Assembly: GCA_013400975.1 (NCBI GenBank)
Contig: WBMZ01005376.1
Coordinates: forward strand, 1 to 64,000
Direction of reading: 5' to 3'
Source of the DNA: Atrichornis clamosus
Lineage: Eukaryota > Chordata > Aves > Passeriformes > Menuridae
DNA: 64,000 bases
The position numbers and the translations under genes were made by a program. This document shows, piece by piece, positions 24,101 through 36,836 of the stretch. The notes under the pieces were generated by a model, which did no database searches, had not been told where the DNA came from, and saw nothing but the letters and a program-made list of their open reading frames with translations. Each line of letters starts with the position of its first letter. The first letter of the stretch is position 1.

Positions 24101-26040
24101 ATCCGTGGGGAGTTTACCCCCTAAGGACTGCACTTGTCTGATTTTTAATAGCTATTTACATTTTCCACCACCTTTTTATGAGGAAAATATCAGCAGACTG
24201 CAATGTACTGAGAGTTTCCAGCAGGGAGCAGCATCTATTCATTTGTGAAGAAGCTCCAGCCTCAAAATGACCAGGCACTCGAAGCTGAAATACAGGCTCA
24301 GAAATCCTTTGCTTAAGAAAAAATGTTTGCAGATGGATGGACATCCAGCAGTGTGAGGGGTGAAGAAGGAAGAGCAGGTTAAACAGTTGGCACGAGGTCT
24401 CTCTCATCTTCTTCATCCTTCTGATACCTCTGCGAGTGCAGCTTGGTATTGAGTAGGGAAGTTGGAGGCTCAGAGACACTGCCAGCAGATGAGCTGGATC
24501 AAAACATCCCCATTTAAGGAGAAATTTTCATCAAAAGTTCAGTGTTATCCTTGGCTCAGAATTATTATTTCAGGTACTGGAAACCCAGATCCAGGTCTCA
24601 CTAATGATGTGAGCACAATATTACCACAATCCTAAAAATATAGCATATTGTTATATATAAATATAGCACCTAGGCTACTGTCTGTTTTGAAAGCTTTCAG
24701 ATTTAAAAATTCCCTTCTAAAGTTGTTTGTTACCATGACATGTTAACAGTTTCAAATCCACAGTCTCAGAATGTCACATCTTTGAAATCAGCTTTCCACA
24801 GAGATAGTCAGGCTGTGAACAGGGGCAAAAGAGAATATTTTAGTACCTGAAAACTAGTAAAATACCCTCTTCACTACATAAGTGAATTTCTATTAAAAAA
24901 AGTTTTATAAAAAACATATAAGTCTTTGACAGCACCTGTGGTACTGCTGCAATTTTTCCTGCCTGTCCTTATGCCCTGGCTCTGCACTGCAGCCTGTCCC
25001 CCGAGAACAGATGTGTTCAGTGGTGCAGGCTCAGAGTGGGTGAATCAATCCTTGCAGAGTGAGGTAACTACTGCAGTCTGTAGCCAATACCCAAAATTGC
25101 TTTAAACCTCAGGCTAGATTACAAGAGCAGTGGAACTAGAACCCCACGTGTTTCTGTGAGTCTCTTCAGGATCCTGGGACTCTCAGGGTGTGCCATCAAC
25201 AGCTCAGGCATTCAATCTCTGACTCAAGATGACAGCAAGTTTCATCCTACCTCTAGCTAAAATGTCATATAACTTTCTAGTACCTTGGCCTCCCCTGCCA
25301 TCAAAAATGTGCATAATCACAAATTAGATTAAATGGATTTCCACAGACACACTCACTTTTCTCTAATCATATTTTTTTCTCCTCAAATTGGGGCTAAAGG
25401 TTTGTTTTCGTAAGATTGTTACAATCATTCAGTTGTCTTAAGCATGTATTCCCTTGTCTTCATTTGTCTAGATTTATTTTTTAAGTATAAGGTTACTTTG
25501 TCTAAACTTAACTTTACATGTCCTGGATTCACAAGTCTTGGTTCTAAGATAATAGCAACATTCCTGTAACATTTTTTTACTCCTCAAAATACTTTATCCT
25601 TTTAGCAGTAACTCCAGATAAATGTAGCTTTGTTCACTGGCATTACTTATGACATTTAAAAATAATTAAAACTGAATATATGTTCTGTGTACGAGAAGTC
25701 CACAGCCAGTTCCAACAGCGTGTTTTCACTAGTTTGAAAACTGGTAGACTTAGCATTAAATTCCTTTTATAGTTCAACTTTGAGGAGTAGATCTGTCAGT
25801 ACAGAAGATTCTCCAAAAACCATCAGCCAATACTTCTTAAATGGCAGCAACTCTGCAGCACAGGTGTTATGCAGTGACCAATGTACCTTGGTAAATGTCT
25901 CTCTTAATTTGTAATGTGAAGAACAAATACAAATACCTGAATTAACTAAGAGGCTTGTGAACACTAGACTAGCATGTGGCTTGAAACTGGGTAGAAGCAA
26001 CAGGCACATCTATGACAAATGGGGGAATAAACATTCTGGG
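15146..26040. other. Intergenic desert, no gene recognised
   Basis: About 11 kb of AT-rich DNA in which I recognise no exon, RNA gene or well-preserved transposon. It contains simple poly-A/T runs (for example 20210-20228) and an AT-rich micro-repeat near 17595-17638. A 14-base palindrome, GCATTAATTAATGC, lies at 17074-17087. A faint CR1-like resemblance at about 21920-22090 was too weak to call. Short ORFs of 60-107 codons show no motif. Confidence 0.5.
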
Positions 26041-26044
26041 TGGA

Positions 26045-26475
26045 TGGCAAGTCCAGCCCAGTGCTTTGTCTTCACCAGTCACAGATGGAGATTTTTAGAT
26101 TTCTGAGGAAGAGCATAGGAACAGCACAAAGATCTAGTTTTACATGCTGATACACTCTCATAGCCTTCAGCATCTGAAAGCTGGGGACCTTTCTGAGGCA
26201 GAGTTACTGTCTTCATATCTTCAAAATTTTGTTCTTCAAGAATAGATCCGGCTTCCCCTTGAACTCATGGGAACGGCATTCTTAGTCTCCTGTGGCAAAG
26301 ACTTCTCCAACTGCCTCACACCCCTATCAGTGAACTGCCTCCTTTGTCCTGGACCCATCACACGCTAGCCTCATTTGATAGCTTCTATTATTGCAACAGG
26401 AAAGTAGTCAAAATATATCCACCTACTGCACTTGATAGCTCTCCACCACACTGTTGTCTTCTTAATACACTGAAG
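26045..26475 (-). mobile_element. Ancient CR1-type LINE 3' fragment (turtle/crocodile-like family)
   Basis: Successive blocks follow the remembered consensus of an old CR1 family in reverse orientation. These are TCCAGCCCAGTGCTTTGTCT near 26052, CAGCATCTGAAAGCTGGGGA near 26168, TGTGGCAAAGACTTC near 26291 (consensus TGTGGCAAAGAGTTC), and CTAGCCTCATTTGATAGC near 26366. The order and spacing match even though identity is modest, which supports a real but old insertion. Its 3' end is the mirror of the plus-strand fragment at 9.4 kb. Two overlapping minus-strand ORFs that begin within it (26388-26778) are not considered genes. Confidence 0.6.
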
Positions 26476-27885
26476 ATACTTAGCTGATCCTTAATGGGAG
26501 TCACTCCTGGCAGTGACCAGACACTAAGAAAAGGACAACCAAGGTCATTGACTTCCCTTAGGGCTACCAAAGCCATGGAGCCTGTGACCATGACCAGCCC
26601 CTCCAGATCTGTCTGCCATGCAAGCAGAGTCAAGCCAACAGTTCTTGAGGAGCCTCCCGAGCCCCACTGACCAAGCTGCACGAAACCCCACTTTACTTTG
26701 CCTGCAGCATATGCTGCTGTGTGGTGTGGCAATAGCTGAACTTAATTTAAATAAACCACAGCCCAGCCACAGCAGCACGGAGCCCAGCAGAGGGTAATTT
26801 ACTCTGCCTCTTAGCAGGGATCCTTAAAGAGTCATGACAGGTCCAAGTAATCCATCAAAGAGCAGCCTGAGCAGCCAGCAGTCTCTGGATGCTAATCCCT
26901 TATGAACAATAGACTCATTATATGCAAATTAACAGGAGAAGTGGTGATTGGCCACTGTATCTGCCCAGACAAATGCTTCATTTCAAAGGAACTTTAAGTA
27001 CCCTGAAATCTATAAGTTGAAAAAGTTAAATGACCACATTCTGCATCTTTGTTTAAAAACAACCTGATTTTCTCAGACAAGCGTGTGCAGGGATCTGGTG
27101 AATGCTGCCGACACAAGCTGGAAATAGTGCTCAATAACTGAAATCCATGGGGAAAACAACAATAACAAATCAATGCAGACACTGAATTTCTTGAACAGTT
27201 CTGGTTTTGATTAATTTTAATTCCCTACTCCTTTACAGATTTACTTGTTAAATGTCAGAAAATCCATCTGAATCCTGGGAGTGAGTTGAATATTTGTGGA
27301 AAAGATACATGGGTGGTTTTCTACATTACTGTTTTCTTATTGAGGAGTCAAAGCTGAACCTGAGGAGCAGGACAGCAGCTCGACACTGTCTAACAAACCA
27401 GAGCAGGTTCCCACCTTGGTTTGAAGTTAGCAACAGCTCTGTGGTCAACTGCTTACTGCTTTCTCCAGTTGATATTTGATTGTGGGAAGGTTATGAGTTT
27501 TCCAATGCCAGCAAAGCTGATCTTAATTAAAATATTCCATTGGAAATGTTTCATAAGATAGGAATACAAGACTGACGCCAGTCTGTCACATTTCACTAGA
27601 CTGTTTGAAATCTGGGATCGGCCTGGCAGGTAGCCGTACTGAAGTCAAATGGAGTCCTGCACAGAAGGCTTGGCTTCTAGATGGGTGGTTTACTCTTTTT
27701 TTTATTATTATTTTTAAAAGCACACCATGTCAAATGTGTTTATGGTGCTTTAACATAGATAAGAAGCCAGCTGAGTCTTTATGTCCCTGTTTTGCTCATG
27801 GTAACAACATGAAGGCTAAGTAAATACAAATTTCCATAGATGTGGAAATCAATACAGCATTTTTTAAAATTAGGCTTATAGGGAC
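26476..27885. other. Intergenic DNA, nothing recognised
   Basis: No gene, RNA or identifiable repeat. ORFs of up to 114 codons on the minus strand at 26388-26778 have no family resemblance. Confidence 0.5.
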
Positions 27886-28480
27886 CATAAAATCATAGAG
27901 CCCTTAAGGTTGGAAAAGATCTCTAAGATCATTGAGTCCAACCACTAATGCAGCATCACGATGTTCCAAGCTAAAGCGTGACCCCAAGTGCCACATCCAC
28001 ATCTTTTTAACACTTCCAGGGATGGTGATTCCACCACTTCCCTAGGCATCTTATTCAAATGCATGCCATTCCTTTCAGTGAAGAAATTTCTCCTAATATC
28101 CAATCTAAAGGTCCCTCGGCACAATTTGAGGCCGTTTCCTCTGATCCTGTTGCTTGCTACTCGGGAGAAGAGGCCGACGCTCACCTTGCTATAACCCCCT
28201 TAGGGGTAGTTGTGAAGGGTGAGAAGCTCTGTCCTGAGCCTGCTTCTCTCCAGGCTAAACACCCCCAGCACCTTCAGCTGCTTGTGCTCCAGACCCTTCC
28301 CCAGCTTCGCTGCCCTTCTCTAGACAGGCTCCAGCACCTCAATGTCTTGTCGTCAGGGGTCCAGAACTCTCTAAGATTTGGGGTGTGGCCTCACCAGTGC
28401 TGAGTAGAGGGGGAGGGGGGTCAATCACTGCCCTGGTCTTGCTGGCCACACTGATACAAGCCAGCGTGCCAGGGATAGAT
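27886..28480 (-). mobile_element. CR1 LINE 3' fragment, moderately young
   Basis: On the plus strand it opens with the CR1 3' terminus AAAATCATAGAGCC, then GGTTGGAAAAGATCTCTAAG, GAGTCCAACCACTAATG and ACACTTCCAGGGATGGTGA. A region follows that, read on the minus strand, gives FRLDIRRNFFTERN, and then CTTCTCTCCAGGCTAAAC. It continues into ORF2-proximal sequence (GGGGTGTGGCCTCACCAGTGCTGAG, read in two parts) and stops near 28478. Identity to the remembered consensus is clearly higher than for the 14.8 or 26 kb copies. It is 5' truncated with no complete reverse transcriptase. The ORFs at 27945-28403 on both strands are repeat-derived. Confidence 0.92.
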
Positions 28481-28744
28481 CTAGTTACCCAAATATAAAC
28501 ATTTATTTCTGAAAATTTCAGCCAGAGTTCGACAGAAGTTGACTCTCCAGCTCACCTCTCCACTTAACAGCTCAAAATTCCATTCCCGTTTGCAGCTTTA
28601 TTTTGAGGAGACAATCACTCTGGCACACTGGAGCCCACTAAAGCACGGCTCATTTCCTGTGCCAGGCCATGGATAATGTCCAAAGAGTTGAAGCTCATGT
28701 GACGGTGTGGCTGTTGCTGCTCTAGTGTGCTTCAGGAACAGTAG

Positions 28745-28766
28745 GGAACAGCTACGTAGCTGTTCC
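28745..28766. repeat. Perfect 22-base palindrome with hormone-response-like half sites
   Basis: GGAACAGCTAC is followed immediately by its exact reverse complement. The outer hexamers GGAACA and TGTTCC are the half sites of glucocorticoid/androgen response elements, but they are separated by 10 bases instead of the usual 3, so ordinary receptor dimer binding is not expected. A direct echo of the left part (AGGAACAGTAGG) precedes it. Function is unknown. Confidence 0.85.
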
Positions 28767-31700
28767 TTTTAATCCTCTGTCCTACATCAGATACTTTCAT
28801 AATTGGTACCTTTTGATAATATGTATCATTGATTTAAACAGACAAATATTTTTCACATCTTCCCTGTGAAAAAAAAAATCTACATAATTGCAAGGCTCCA
28901 GGCATCTGTAGCAGATGTATGCATTCATAAATAAAGGTTTCACCTGTGTTCCTGTTCTGTTCCCATTTTTGAGGGGTTTTTTCATAAGAAAGCTCTCAGC
29001 ACACAGGACCTCAAGCACCAGTGCTGTTATATCAGTGATGACCATACCATACAGCACACAGAGCATTTTGCAGGTTTGTCCTAATTAAGACTGATACTAA
29101 ACAGCTATTTCAGCTGTACACATAAGATAGAGGAATGTGACTCAGCCTACATGAAAAAGTACTTTGTACTTACACTGTGCTCTCCTTCCAAGGATTGTAG
29201 TGTTCTTTCCAAAAGAATTAATTTAGCTTCACAATATCCCTCTGTGCTTACTGAAGGAACAATTTCACCACATTTCCCAACAGAAATACTGGCAAAGAGG
29301 TCACATACCCAATTTTCAGATGTTTTCAGTGAAGAAATGTACATGCACAATGCAGGCATATTGCTGAAAACAATTCTTAATTTCACTAAAATGACCAGAC
29401 AAACACATGAATGGTCACTTTAATCCATATCCAGCTGTTGTTTGGCCAAAATAAACATTAAAAAATGTATATATGTTTGTAACCCCTAAACTGATGAACT
29501 TCAGGCTTTAAGGTCATGAAGGAAATCTGTAGGTTTATTTGATGCAGCCTTGCAGAGTGCTTCAGTGACTCGGCCTGTTTTACAACCAAAATATGCTTCT
29601 TTTTCACCAAATCCATGCATGTTCAGTGAACTACTGAAGCAAACCTTTAACACAGATCTTTGGTCACTGCTACTGTCGAGTGCAGCGAGGATCTTTGTGA
29701 CAAGCAGGAAGCTGGACGTGCCACACTTTGGCAGACCCACCTGAAATTCAGGGGAAAGTATGAGCTAAAAAGACAGATATCTTTTTATTTTGCAAAGACT
29801 CACAGGGGAAAATATTTTTCCATAATGCAAAAAGTTGACATTTTTTTTCTTTTTGCATTGCTCATTTTTATGATCTTCTGAGTAATTTCCCATTTAAAAT
29901 TCTTTTTCTTCCCTCCACAGGCCACCATCCCCAAAAGTATCATATTCATCCTTCTTCTGACTGAATTTTTGAATGATTATTTTGGAGTCTGGCTTTATCT
30001 CCCTAGAGTCTCATATCTAGGGATCAGCAAACTGGCTCATATAACTTACAAACTGACCTGAACCATAATTCAGCACTAAGGAAATGTTACGAGGTAAAAA
30101 AAAAGAGTGTGCTTTTCACATTCATACACCTTTCTACTTCCACCTCCTAGAATCAGCTGGAATGCCAAATGATGCCAGATTACCTGCTGCCTCAGGAGTT
30201 TAGATACAGTTTTGAAAGCCCCATGGGTTTAAAGAGCATCTGACTTCTTGAGTCCTTGTGTCCTCACCAAACTGACAATTGTTAGTGACTGTCACTGATG
30301 GGGTTTTTCACCCTTTTTTTTTTTCTTTCATTCAGTACTGCAATAATCTCTGTGTTTGAAATCACATGGAGGGAGACAGTTGGAAGAGGACATTAAGAAA
30401 GGACTAGGAAAACCACAGAAATTAATTTTAAAAGAGCACCACATTATGTTCTGACTCCCAAATCCACCCCTCCTCCCAAAAAAAACCCCAACAAAAAAAA
30501 TTCCCCAATATTCTTGAAGTGTTCACTGTGTCTTTTATCCCAGATGAGAAATTTTGTGTATTTTTCTGCTCTGTCTTGCTTTTGCAAATATGTAAAAGTA
30601 TGCAGTCCTCTACATTTTTATTGAGTGCCTATAAATAAATCTCATCCAAAGATCTTCTATATATGCTTTCTATTTTCACCCTGACCTGAGGTGAATTTAA
30701 GTTGATGCAGCTCCACACCTCTTAGAGGACAAGGACACCTTACAGAATAAATGGCTTGGGCTTTCCACAATGCCATTCCTTTGTCTGATTTACCATGTGT
30801 CTAACCTACTTCGTTCAATCCTTTAGAGTAAGACTGTGTAAACTGCTCTAAAGCTGAAGGGATGTAGTGGAGAATCATGTGGGGCATATTGGTTCAGAAA
30901 ATATGAGGTGGCCTTTCATTTGTATTAGTTATATTCCAGTTAGCAATGACACCACTAAAATTCTCTCATTACTCTGTGTATAAATACTTTTTATGACACA
31001 GTGTTGTTTGCAACAAAGAACATTTGTAGACACATTTTCTTCAAAATAAAAAGAAATAATTGATATTGTAAGTTATTATCTTCACTGAAAAGGACAGGAG
31101 TTTTGCCATTGATTTTAAGGAAAATAATCTTTGGTCCTTAGCTACCACAGCACTTTTAATGTCTGCTAGAACAACATTTTATTTCCTTTTAACAGAATTG
31201 TGTCTGTTTTCATCTCAGACTGTGTACACCAAGTGGACAAGGTAATGAGTGCATAGCCGGGTGGATGTGATGTTGTTGAAATAACAGATGTTGCAGTAGT
31301 AGAACTAGGCATCCAAAGGGATAAAATCAAAACCCACTTGTCAACTGGAACCTGTTTCAAACACGGTAGTTGGATAAAATGTCACCCTGCTGCCTGTCTT
31401 TCTCTGGTGTTGGCGTTGCAATCATACTAAACTCTGAGAAAAAAAAATCAACTGATGTCAAAATTATTCTTTACGACATCCTTACTGCTGTAACTGTTCA
31501 TCTAACAACACTTCTGCTGTCATGCCCATCAACTCTGTGCCAGTGCTTTCCTTTCTGTCCCATTTGCCCCTAGAGCACCTGCTCAGAGAAGGCACTTGGC
31601 AACACCTTCAAATTCAGAGAAATTGGTCAAAACTACTGGGCATGACCTTGTCAGCAGATAAAAGGTTAATGCTAAAAGACTATGCACCTAAATGGAGGCA

Positions 31701-33339
31701 CTACTATTGGTAACTTTTTTCCAAGGGTTGCAGGTACAGGACTGGGACCTACTGAAAATTCATTTGATGTGAGTTTTAGAATTATAGCTTCACCATTTAC
31801 CAGTGAAGTATCTTTTTTATATATTAAAATGCACTGTTTGGTTTTGACTTTGATACTTGGGGAAAAGTAGGGAAATGCAAAGATTTAATATAACAACTTA
31901 AATGCTTTTCAGGGGAACTCACCCACGGATATTTCTACATTTCAGCAGTGTTAATTCAATTACCTTGAAACTAACTCAAACAAAGCATTATTGTCCACAA
32001 TGGTAGAAGTTTTAGAATCTTCCTTTGAAAGCATTTTTATCTCCATGAAAACTTACTTTGAAAAGCTAACTTAAATATTCCTCCAGCAGTTTACAGCCCC
32101 TAATCCAATTCCCATTGAAGTTAACAGAGCCATTTCAATTACTCCTCCAGTAAGAACAATTTGTTATGACAGTGTCTCAGTCTTCATTGGCCCTGTTTCA
32201 TTTATCTTCAGCAATTATCCCCCTACTCCCACTTTATGTTAAACTACTACTGAACCAATTTCCCTCTCTTCACCTATTTTTAACTATTTCATAATTTCTT
32301 CTCCTTCAAATCACTTCATATTGGCCTTTGCTGCATCCCAACAGTTGATTCCAGTTCAGTTTGCCAAGACATAATTCTAAAGTTGATTGGATTTTCAGTC
32401 CTCCCAGATCTCCTTCGCCCACAATTTGAAGTCTGCTATAGTCAGCAAGGCAAATACTGGGATTTCAAGTCATTGGCAAATGAAGTAGAAATATGCATGT
32501 AGTCTGGGATTACTGGAACACTGGGAGCTTTTTTTCTCTTGCATCTCTGCTTTATGGATGGCAGAAATAATGTGAGAACCACTTTGTCATTCCCATCTTT
32601 GGCAGTTGACTCCGTTAGAAAAGCAGCTGCCTCTGCCAAATATTTTTATTGCCAGTATCACTAGGAGAATTACTGGAGGTGCAGGATATAGGGAAAGAAT
32701 AGGTACTCAATTTCTTGACTGACAAGTGGTATTGTTCAATTTGAAATTAACTAAGGACTACCAAAGAAAATTCTTTGGCATGATGACTTAGTAATCACTT
32801 AAACACCCTGTTGAATTAGGTGTCAGCTGTAAACTGAAGGGAGTTATAAAGGCTAGAAGCCTATTATGACCAATATTAACTAAGAATATTAGGTCCTCAG
32901 ATTCCTCAGCAAACAACTGATAGTCTTAGAGTTGTCCACAAATCTGTTTCAATCTGTGCACAAGTCCTATGCTCACTTTGAGAACACTGCAGGTTCACAC
33001 TCGTAATTAAGGTGTTCCAGCAGAAGACTTTTACAGAGGCCGTGGTGAGAGGTGTAACAGTGCTGCCAGTCTCTGTGTCGTGGTTTAAGAACAGCTGTCA
33101 GGAGTCAAACAAAAGATCTGTGGCCAAACTCTGACCACAGCTAGTAACAGAGGCCAAGAGAAGAGTCCAAGGGCAGGTCAAGCATATAGTGATGATTCCC
33201 CAGCCTCCCCTTCCAGCCTACAGCAGACTACAGCTCAGCAACCTCCTTTCCAGAAGAGGGATCGATGTGTTGAATAGCCCTTGTGGGATTTCTTTCCTTT
33301 TCCCACAAATTTGGCTACTCAAGTTAGAAACTACGTAAA
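28767..33339. other. Intergenic desert, no gene recognised
   Basis: AT-rich sequence with poly-T (30315-30326) and poly-A runs. No exon, RNA gene or transposon was recognised. The ORFs at 29147-29423 lie on both strands of the same DNA and carry no motif. Confidence 0.5.
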
Positions 33340-33765
33340 CCTTTTGTCATCCACCACTGACACACAACTGTGTGTTCCACAGCTTCCCAAGCAAGGGATA
33401 AAAAAATCTCATCTTCTCCTTAATTGAAACTATCACTCAGTTATTTAATTTGATGTTTTCTCCTTCTAATGTAGAGAGGCAGTGAACAGCCATTTCCTGC
33501 TTACTTTAGTCACTGCTTTGTAGACATATGTCCTGTCTACGCTCATCGATCTCTTTTCCAAGCAGAAGAGTCCTAGACCATTTGCTTGTGATGTTAAAGC
33601 TTCTCCACACATTTGAACATGATTGCTGCCCTCCTGTGACTCTTTATTTTTAATATCACATCCTCTTGGGATGGGACATCTGAACTACGTGAAGTCCTCT
33701 GCAGATGTAGTGTGCACTGAAACTGTACAAAAATGATGATTTTTCTTGTTCTTAATTTCCTGACA
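33340..33765 (-). mobile_element. Ancient CR1-type LINE 3' fragment
   Basis: The sequence follows the old CR1 consensus in reverse order. The blocks are ACTGTGTGTTCCACAG, then GATCTCTTTTCCAAGC followed by AGAAGAGTCC, then AAGCTTCTCCACACATTTG, ATTGCTGCCCTCCTGTGACT and GGGATGGGACATCTGAAC. The block after TTTTCCAAGC and the GATGGG-ACATCTGAACTxCxTG block are diagnostic in my recollection. It is highly diverged, non-coding and 5' truncated, and belongs to the same age class as the 26.0 kb copy. Confidence 0.68.
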
Positions 33766-36179
33766 TTTCATTTGGTTTTGACAACACTCAGGCCATGGAT
33801 CTCTCGCCTTTAGTTGGAGCCTTGCTATTTTTACATCTACACTGAAAGATTATTCATTTTTAATAATTTTATTTATTTTGACTAGCTGGCATTAAAATAA
33901 CAGTAAGAAAATAGTTTAATTTCCTACTGACAGCTTGACTTTGCCCTCTGACTTCCATGTTGCCCCCAAGTCTCTGACCTAAATTGCCCTGTATTCATTC
34001 TCATTTTAACCTTCAGTAGCCACTCCAAATAAAGAATGCGTGCTTCTCACCATGCATCTTCCACTGAGCTAAACCCTTTTTGTTTTCTCATTTCAAAAGC
34101 TCACAATAGCAATAACTGGTCAGGGATCTTTTTAAAATACAACATTTTAAACCAACAGTTGAAATAATACATTGGAGACATAAAGATGTTAAAATAACAA
34201 GCAGTTGACACACCCAATCTGTCTCATTATTTTGTGCTTCACAAGGTAAATTGTGTTGAACATCCCCAAGATTTTAACTAGGAGGAACTTTTTTGTTCAG
34301 CGAGGTTTGGCTGATAGAGATTCTACCGATAGACTCTATGAATCTACTCAATTTTTGAATAAATTATTCAAACTATTTCAAAGTAGGATTAAATTATAGC
34401 AAAGTAAGAATTTTCATTTATTCTTGTACATTAACACTCTGAGGGGCCTTTTATTTCAAAACCATATCATATCTCAGATCAAGAACAAGCACAAATTCTA
34501 TTGATCAAAGAGGATGAGTAAAATGCCCTCTGAGGTGTCACTAGCCAAATGAAAACATCTGACAACATCTGTGGATTTTGGATGATCAGATGAGCCCCAC
34601 TAGAGTTCAAACCTGGACATCATCTATAGGTTAAAGACAACACAGCCTAATTGCCTCACTGTGTTTCTCACCAGTCTGAGCATGAGAAGGGACTGATGGA
34701 ACAAAGTGTTGGATGCACAACAGTGAACCTTTGAAGCTGGTGATGAATTTTACGATAGTACCACCTGGTCCTCTGGTGAGAAAGTTCTGTCCTACTCACA
34801 GAGAACTGCAAGCTTTGGTTTAAAAACGACTGATTGCAGGTGAGGAGATACTTAACCATCACTTTTCTTGGTTCCCTCTGAAAGGGGAACTTGAGTATTC
34901 AGACTACAACATTTCAAAGTTCAGTTTCATTAGGGAGATGATGTATTTCCATTTTCAGCCAGCGGTATGAAGCTTCCAAAGGATGTAGGACATCCAGGGG
35001 TAGCACAGGCCAGCTTATGTAGAACACCTCACCCTCTTCATCCACAAGGACTTAGCCAGCACTCTGAAAGATGCTCATGTCAATTGAAAATTTATACTTG
35101 CTTCTGACAACAAATATTCAGCATTTCTTTCAAATATTGATGCATTATAAATACCTTTGGTAAAGATACAAATGAAAGTAGAAAAATTCTTTAAAATAGA
35201 TAACTAAATTTAAATATTTGAATGTTAAGCAAAAGTCACACTGCCACAACTTGCATTTCCTTATCTGATATCAGGCATCTCTGAGCAGCTCTCAGTATTG
35301 GTAGGTATCTTCACTGGTCAACGAAATAGCCACTGTTTTTTCCATAAGCAGGAAGAATAAGTCAATATCTTTCCAGTTGGGGAAAACAACTTTCCTTCTG
35401 GGTAAGTTGCATCTTTCCCAGAAGGGGATCTCTTCTTGCACAGACTTGGCATTGGTTCTCTGTTCCTCTACTACAAGCATTGCAAGAATGAAATAGAGTG
35501 GAAAACATCAGATCACCGAGGTCATGTGATGAATGAGGCTATTAGAGCAATTAGACAAGTTTTATCTGTTTTTCTTCGTAAAATAAAATTTTAAGTAGGC
35601 TCATCTATCCCACCACACCTGATTACTCTGGAGGTCAAACTTGCAGAAAACATTTAGAATAGTAACAGTAGAAAAATTGCACATATGGGCATCAGATTAC
35701 TTGTAAACACATTTTGCCTAGCCTGTGCAAGAGAAGAGACTGCAAAACCGTGCAGTAAGGGTAAGATTTGCTTGACCCAAGAAAATCTGTCAAATGTTTA
35801 AGAGTTTAGTTTAAGCCAACTCTCCAGGCGTATTCTGTAACCAAGGAAAAGAGCCAGACCCCTCCAATAAGAATAATTTCCTCATAAAATAAGGGTCTAA
35901 AATAGGTGAGAAGAATCAGTCTCTGCAGATTTCTCTCTCTCTCCATCACCCATAGAGCAAGCGCAGATGTTGAGCTGAGACATAACACCTAACATTTTGG
36001 TGGATGAAATTATCCCACTCCCAGTGACTGAACAATGGCACTTAGCATTTCATGTTGATGGCGTCAAGTGATTCACAGTGGAAGACACAACTGGAATTAT
36101 CTCAAATGAGTTCTGCAGTAACTGCACCCACCCTGAAAAGGACCCAGGTTTCACATCACTCAGCTCTAGGAATGCACAG
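33766..36179. other. Intergenic DNA, nothing recognised
   Basis: AT-rich with no gene, RNA or identifiable repeat. A stretch at 33840-33910 is strongly AT-biased with TTTTAATAATTTTATT-like runs and might be a conserved non-coding element, but this cannot be judged without other species. Confidence 0.45.
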
Positions 36180-36796
36180 CAAACCTCTTGCAGTCTGGAA
36201 AGCCAAGCTCATATGGGGCTGCATTAGCAAAAGCACGGCCAGCAGGTTGAGGGAAGTGTTTATTCCCTTTGGTTTAAGAGGGAAAGCTCATCTCAAGTGC
36301 TGCGTCCTGCTCTGGACTCCGTGCAAGCAACACACACAAACTGGAGGAAGTCCAGCAGAGGGCTATGAAGGCGATTAAGGAGTAAGAGCAAGGAGGGACA
36401 TTCAACAAGAGGCTGAGGGAACCGGGATTTTTCAGTCCTAGGAAGGCTAAGAGAAAACATTATTGCTGTTTACAACTACTTAATGAAAGGATATAGAGAA
36501 GTTGAGCCAGACTCTTCTCAGTGGTGCACAGTGGATGAATGAGACACAAGAGATACAAATAAAAACAAGGGAAATATAAAATAGTTATAAGGAAAAAATC
36601 TTCATAATGAGAGTGGTCAAGCACTGGAAAGGGCTATCCAGAGGCTGAAGATTATCCATCCTTGGAGATATTCAACATTCAACTGAGACAGGCTCTGAGC
36701 AACCTGACCTAAGCTGGATCTGCTTTGAGTAGAAAGTTGTGCTAGATGATCTCCAGACATCTCATCTAATCTAAATCATTCTATGACTCTATGCAA
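36180..36796 (+). mobile_element. CR1 LINE 3' fragment, plus orientation
   Basis: It begins in the C-terminal part of ORF2 (CTTGCAGTCTGGAAAGCCAAG, read as two short blocks, then GCACGGCCAGCAGGTTGAGG). It then passes GTCCAGCAGAGGGCTATGAA, GAGTGGTCAAGCACTGGAAA, CTTGGAGATATTCAAC, GAGCAACCTGACCTAAGC and GTGCTAGATGATCTCCAGA. It finishes with the 3' terminal octamer-like tail ATTCTATGACTCTATG. The order of all landmarks is intact, with scattered indels. The ORF at 36052-36378 is mostly this repeat. A purine-rich GAAA-type tract follows immediately at 36803-36836. Confidence 0.92.
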
Positions 36797-36802
36797 TGGT
36801 TG

Positions 36803-36836
36803 TGGGAAAAAGAAAGAGAAAAAGAGAAAAAGAAAG
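36803..36836. repeat. GAAA-rich polypurine tract at the CR1 3' edge
   Basis: A run of GGGAAAAAGAAAGAG-type units lies seven bases after the CR1 tail. It is a short simple repeat, probably grown after the insertion. Confidence 0.8.

Noticed and set aside
27945..28403. 79- and 114-codon ORFs
   Set aside because: Entirely within a CR1 3' fragment.
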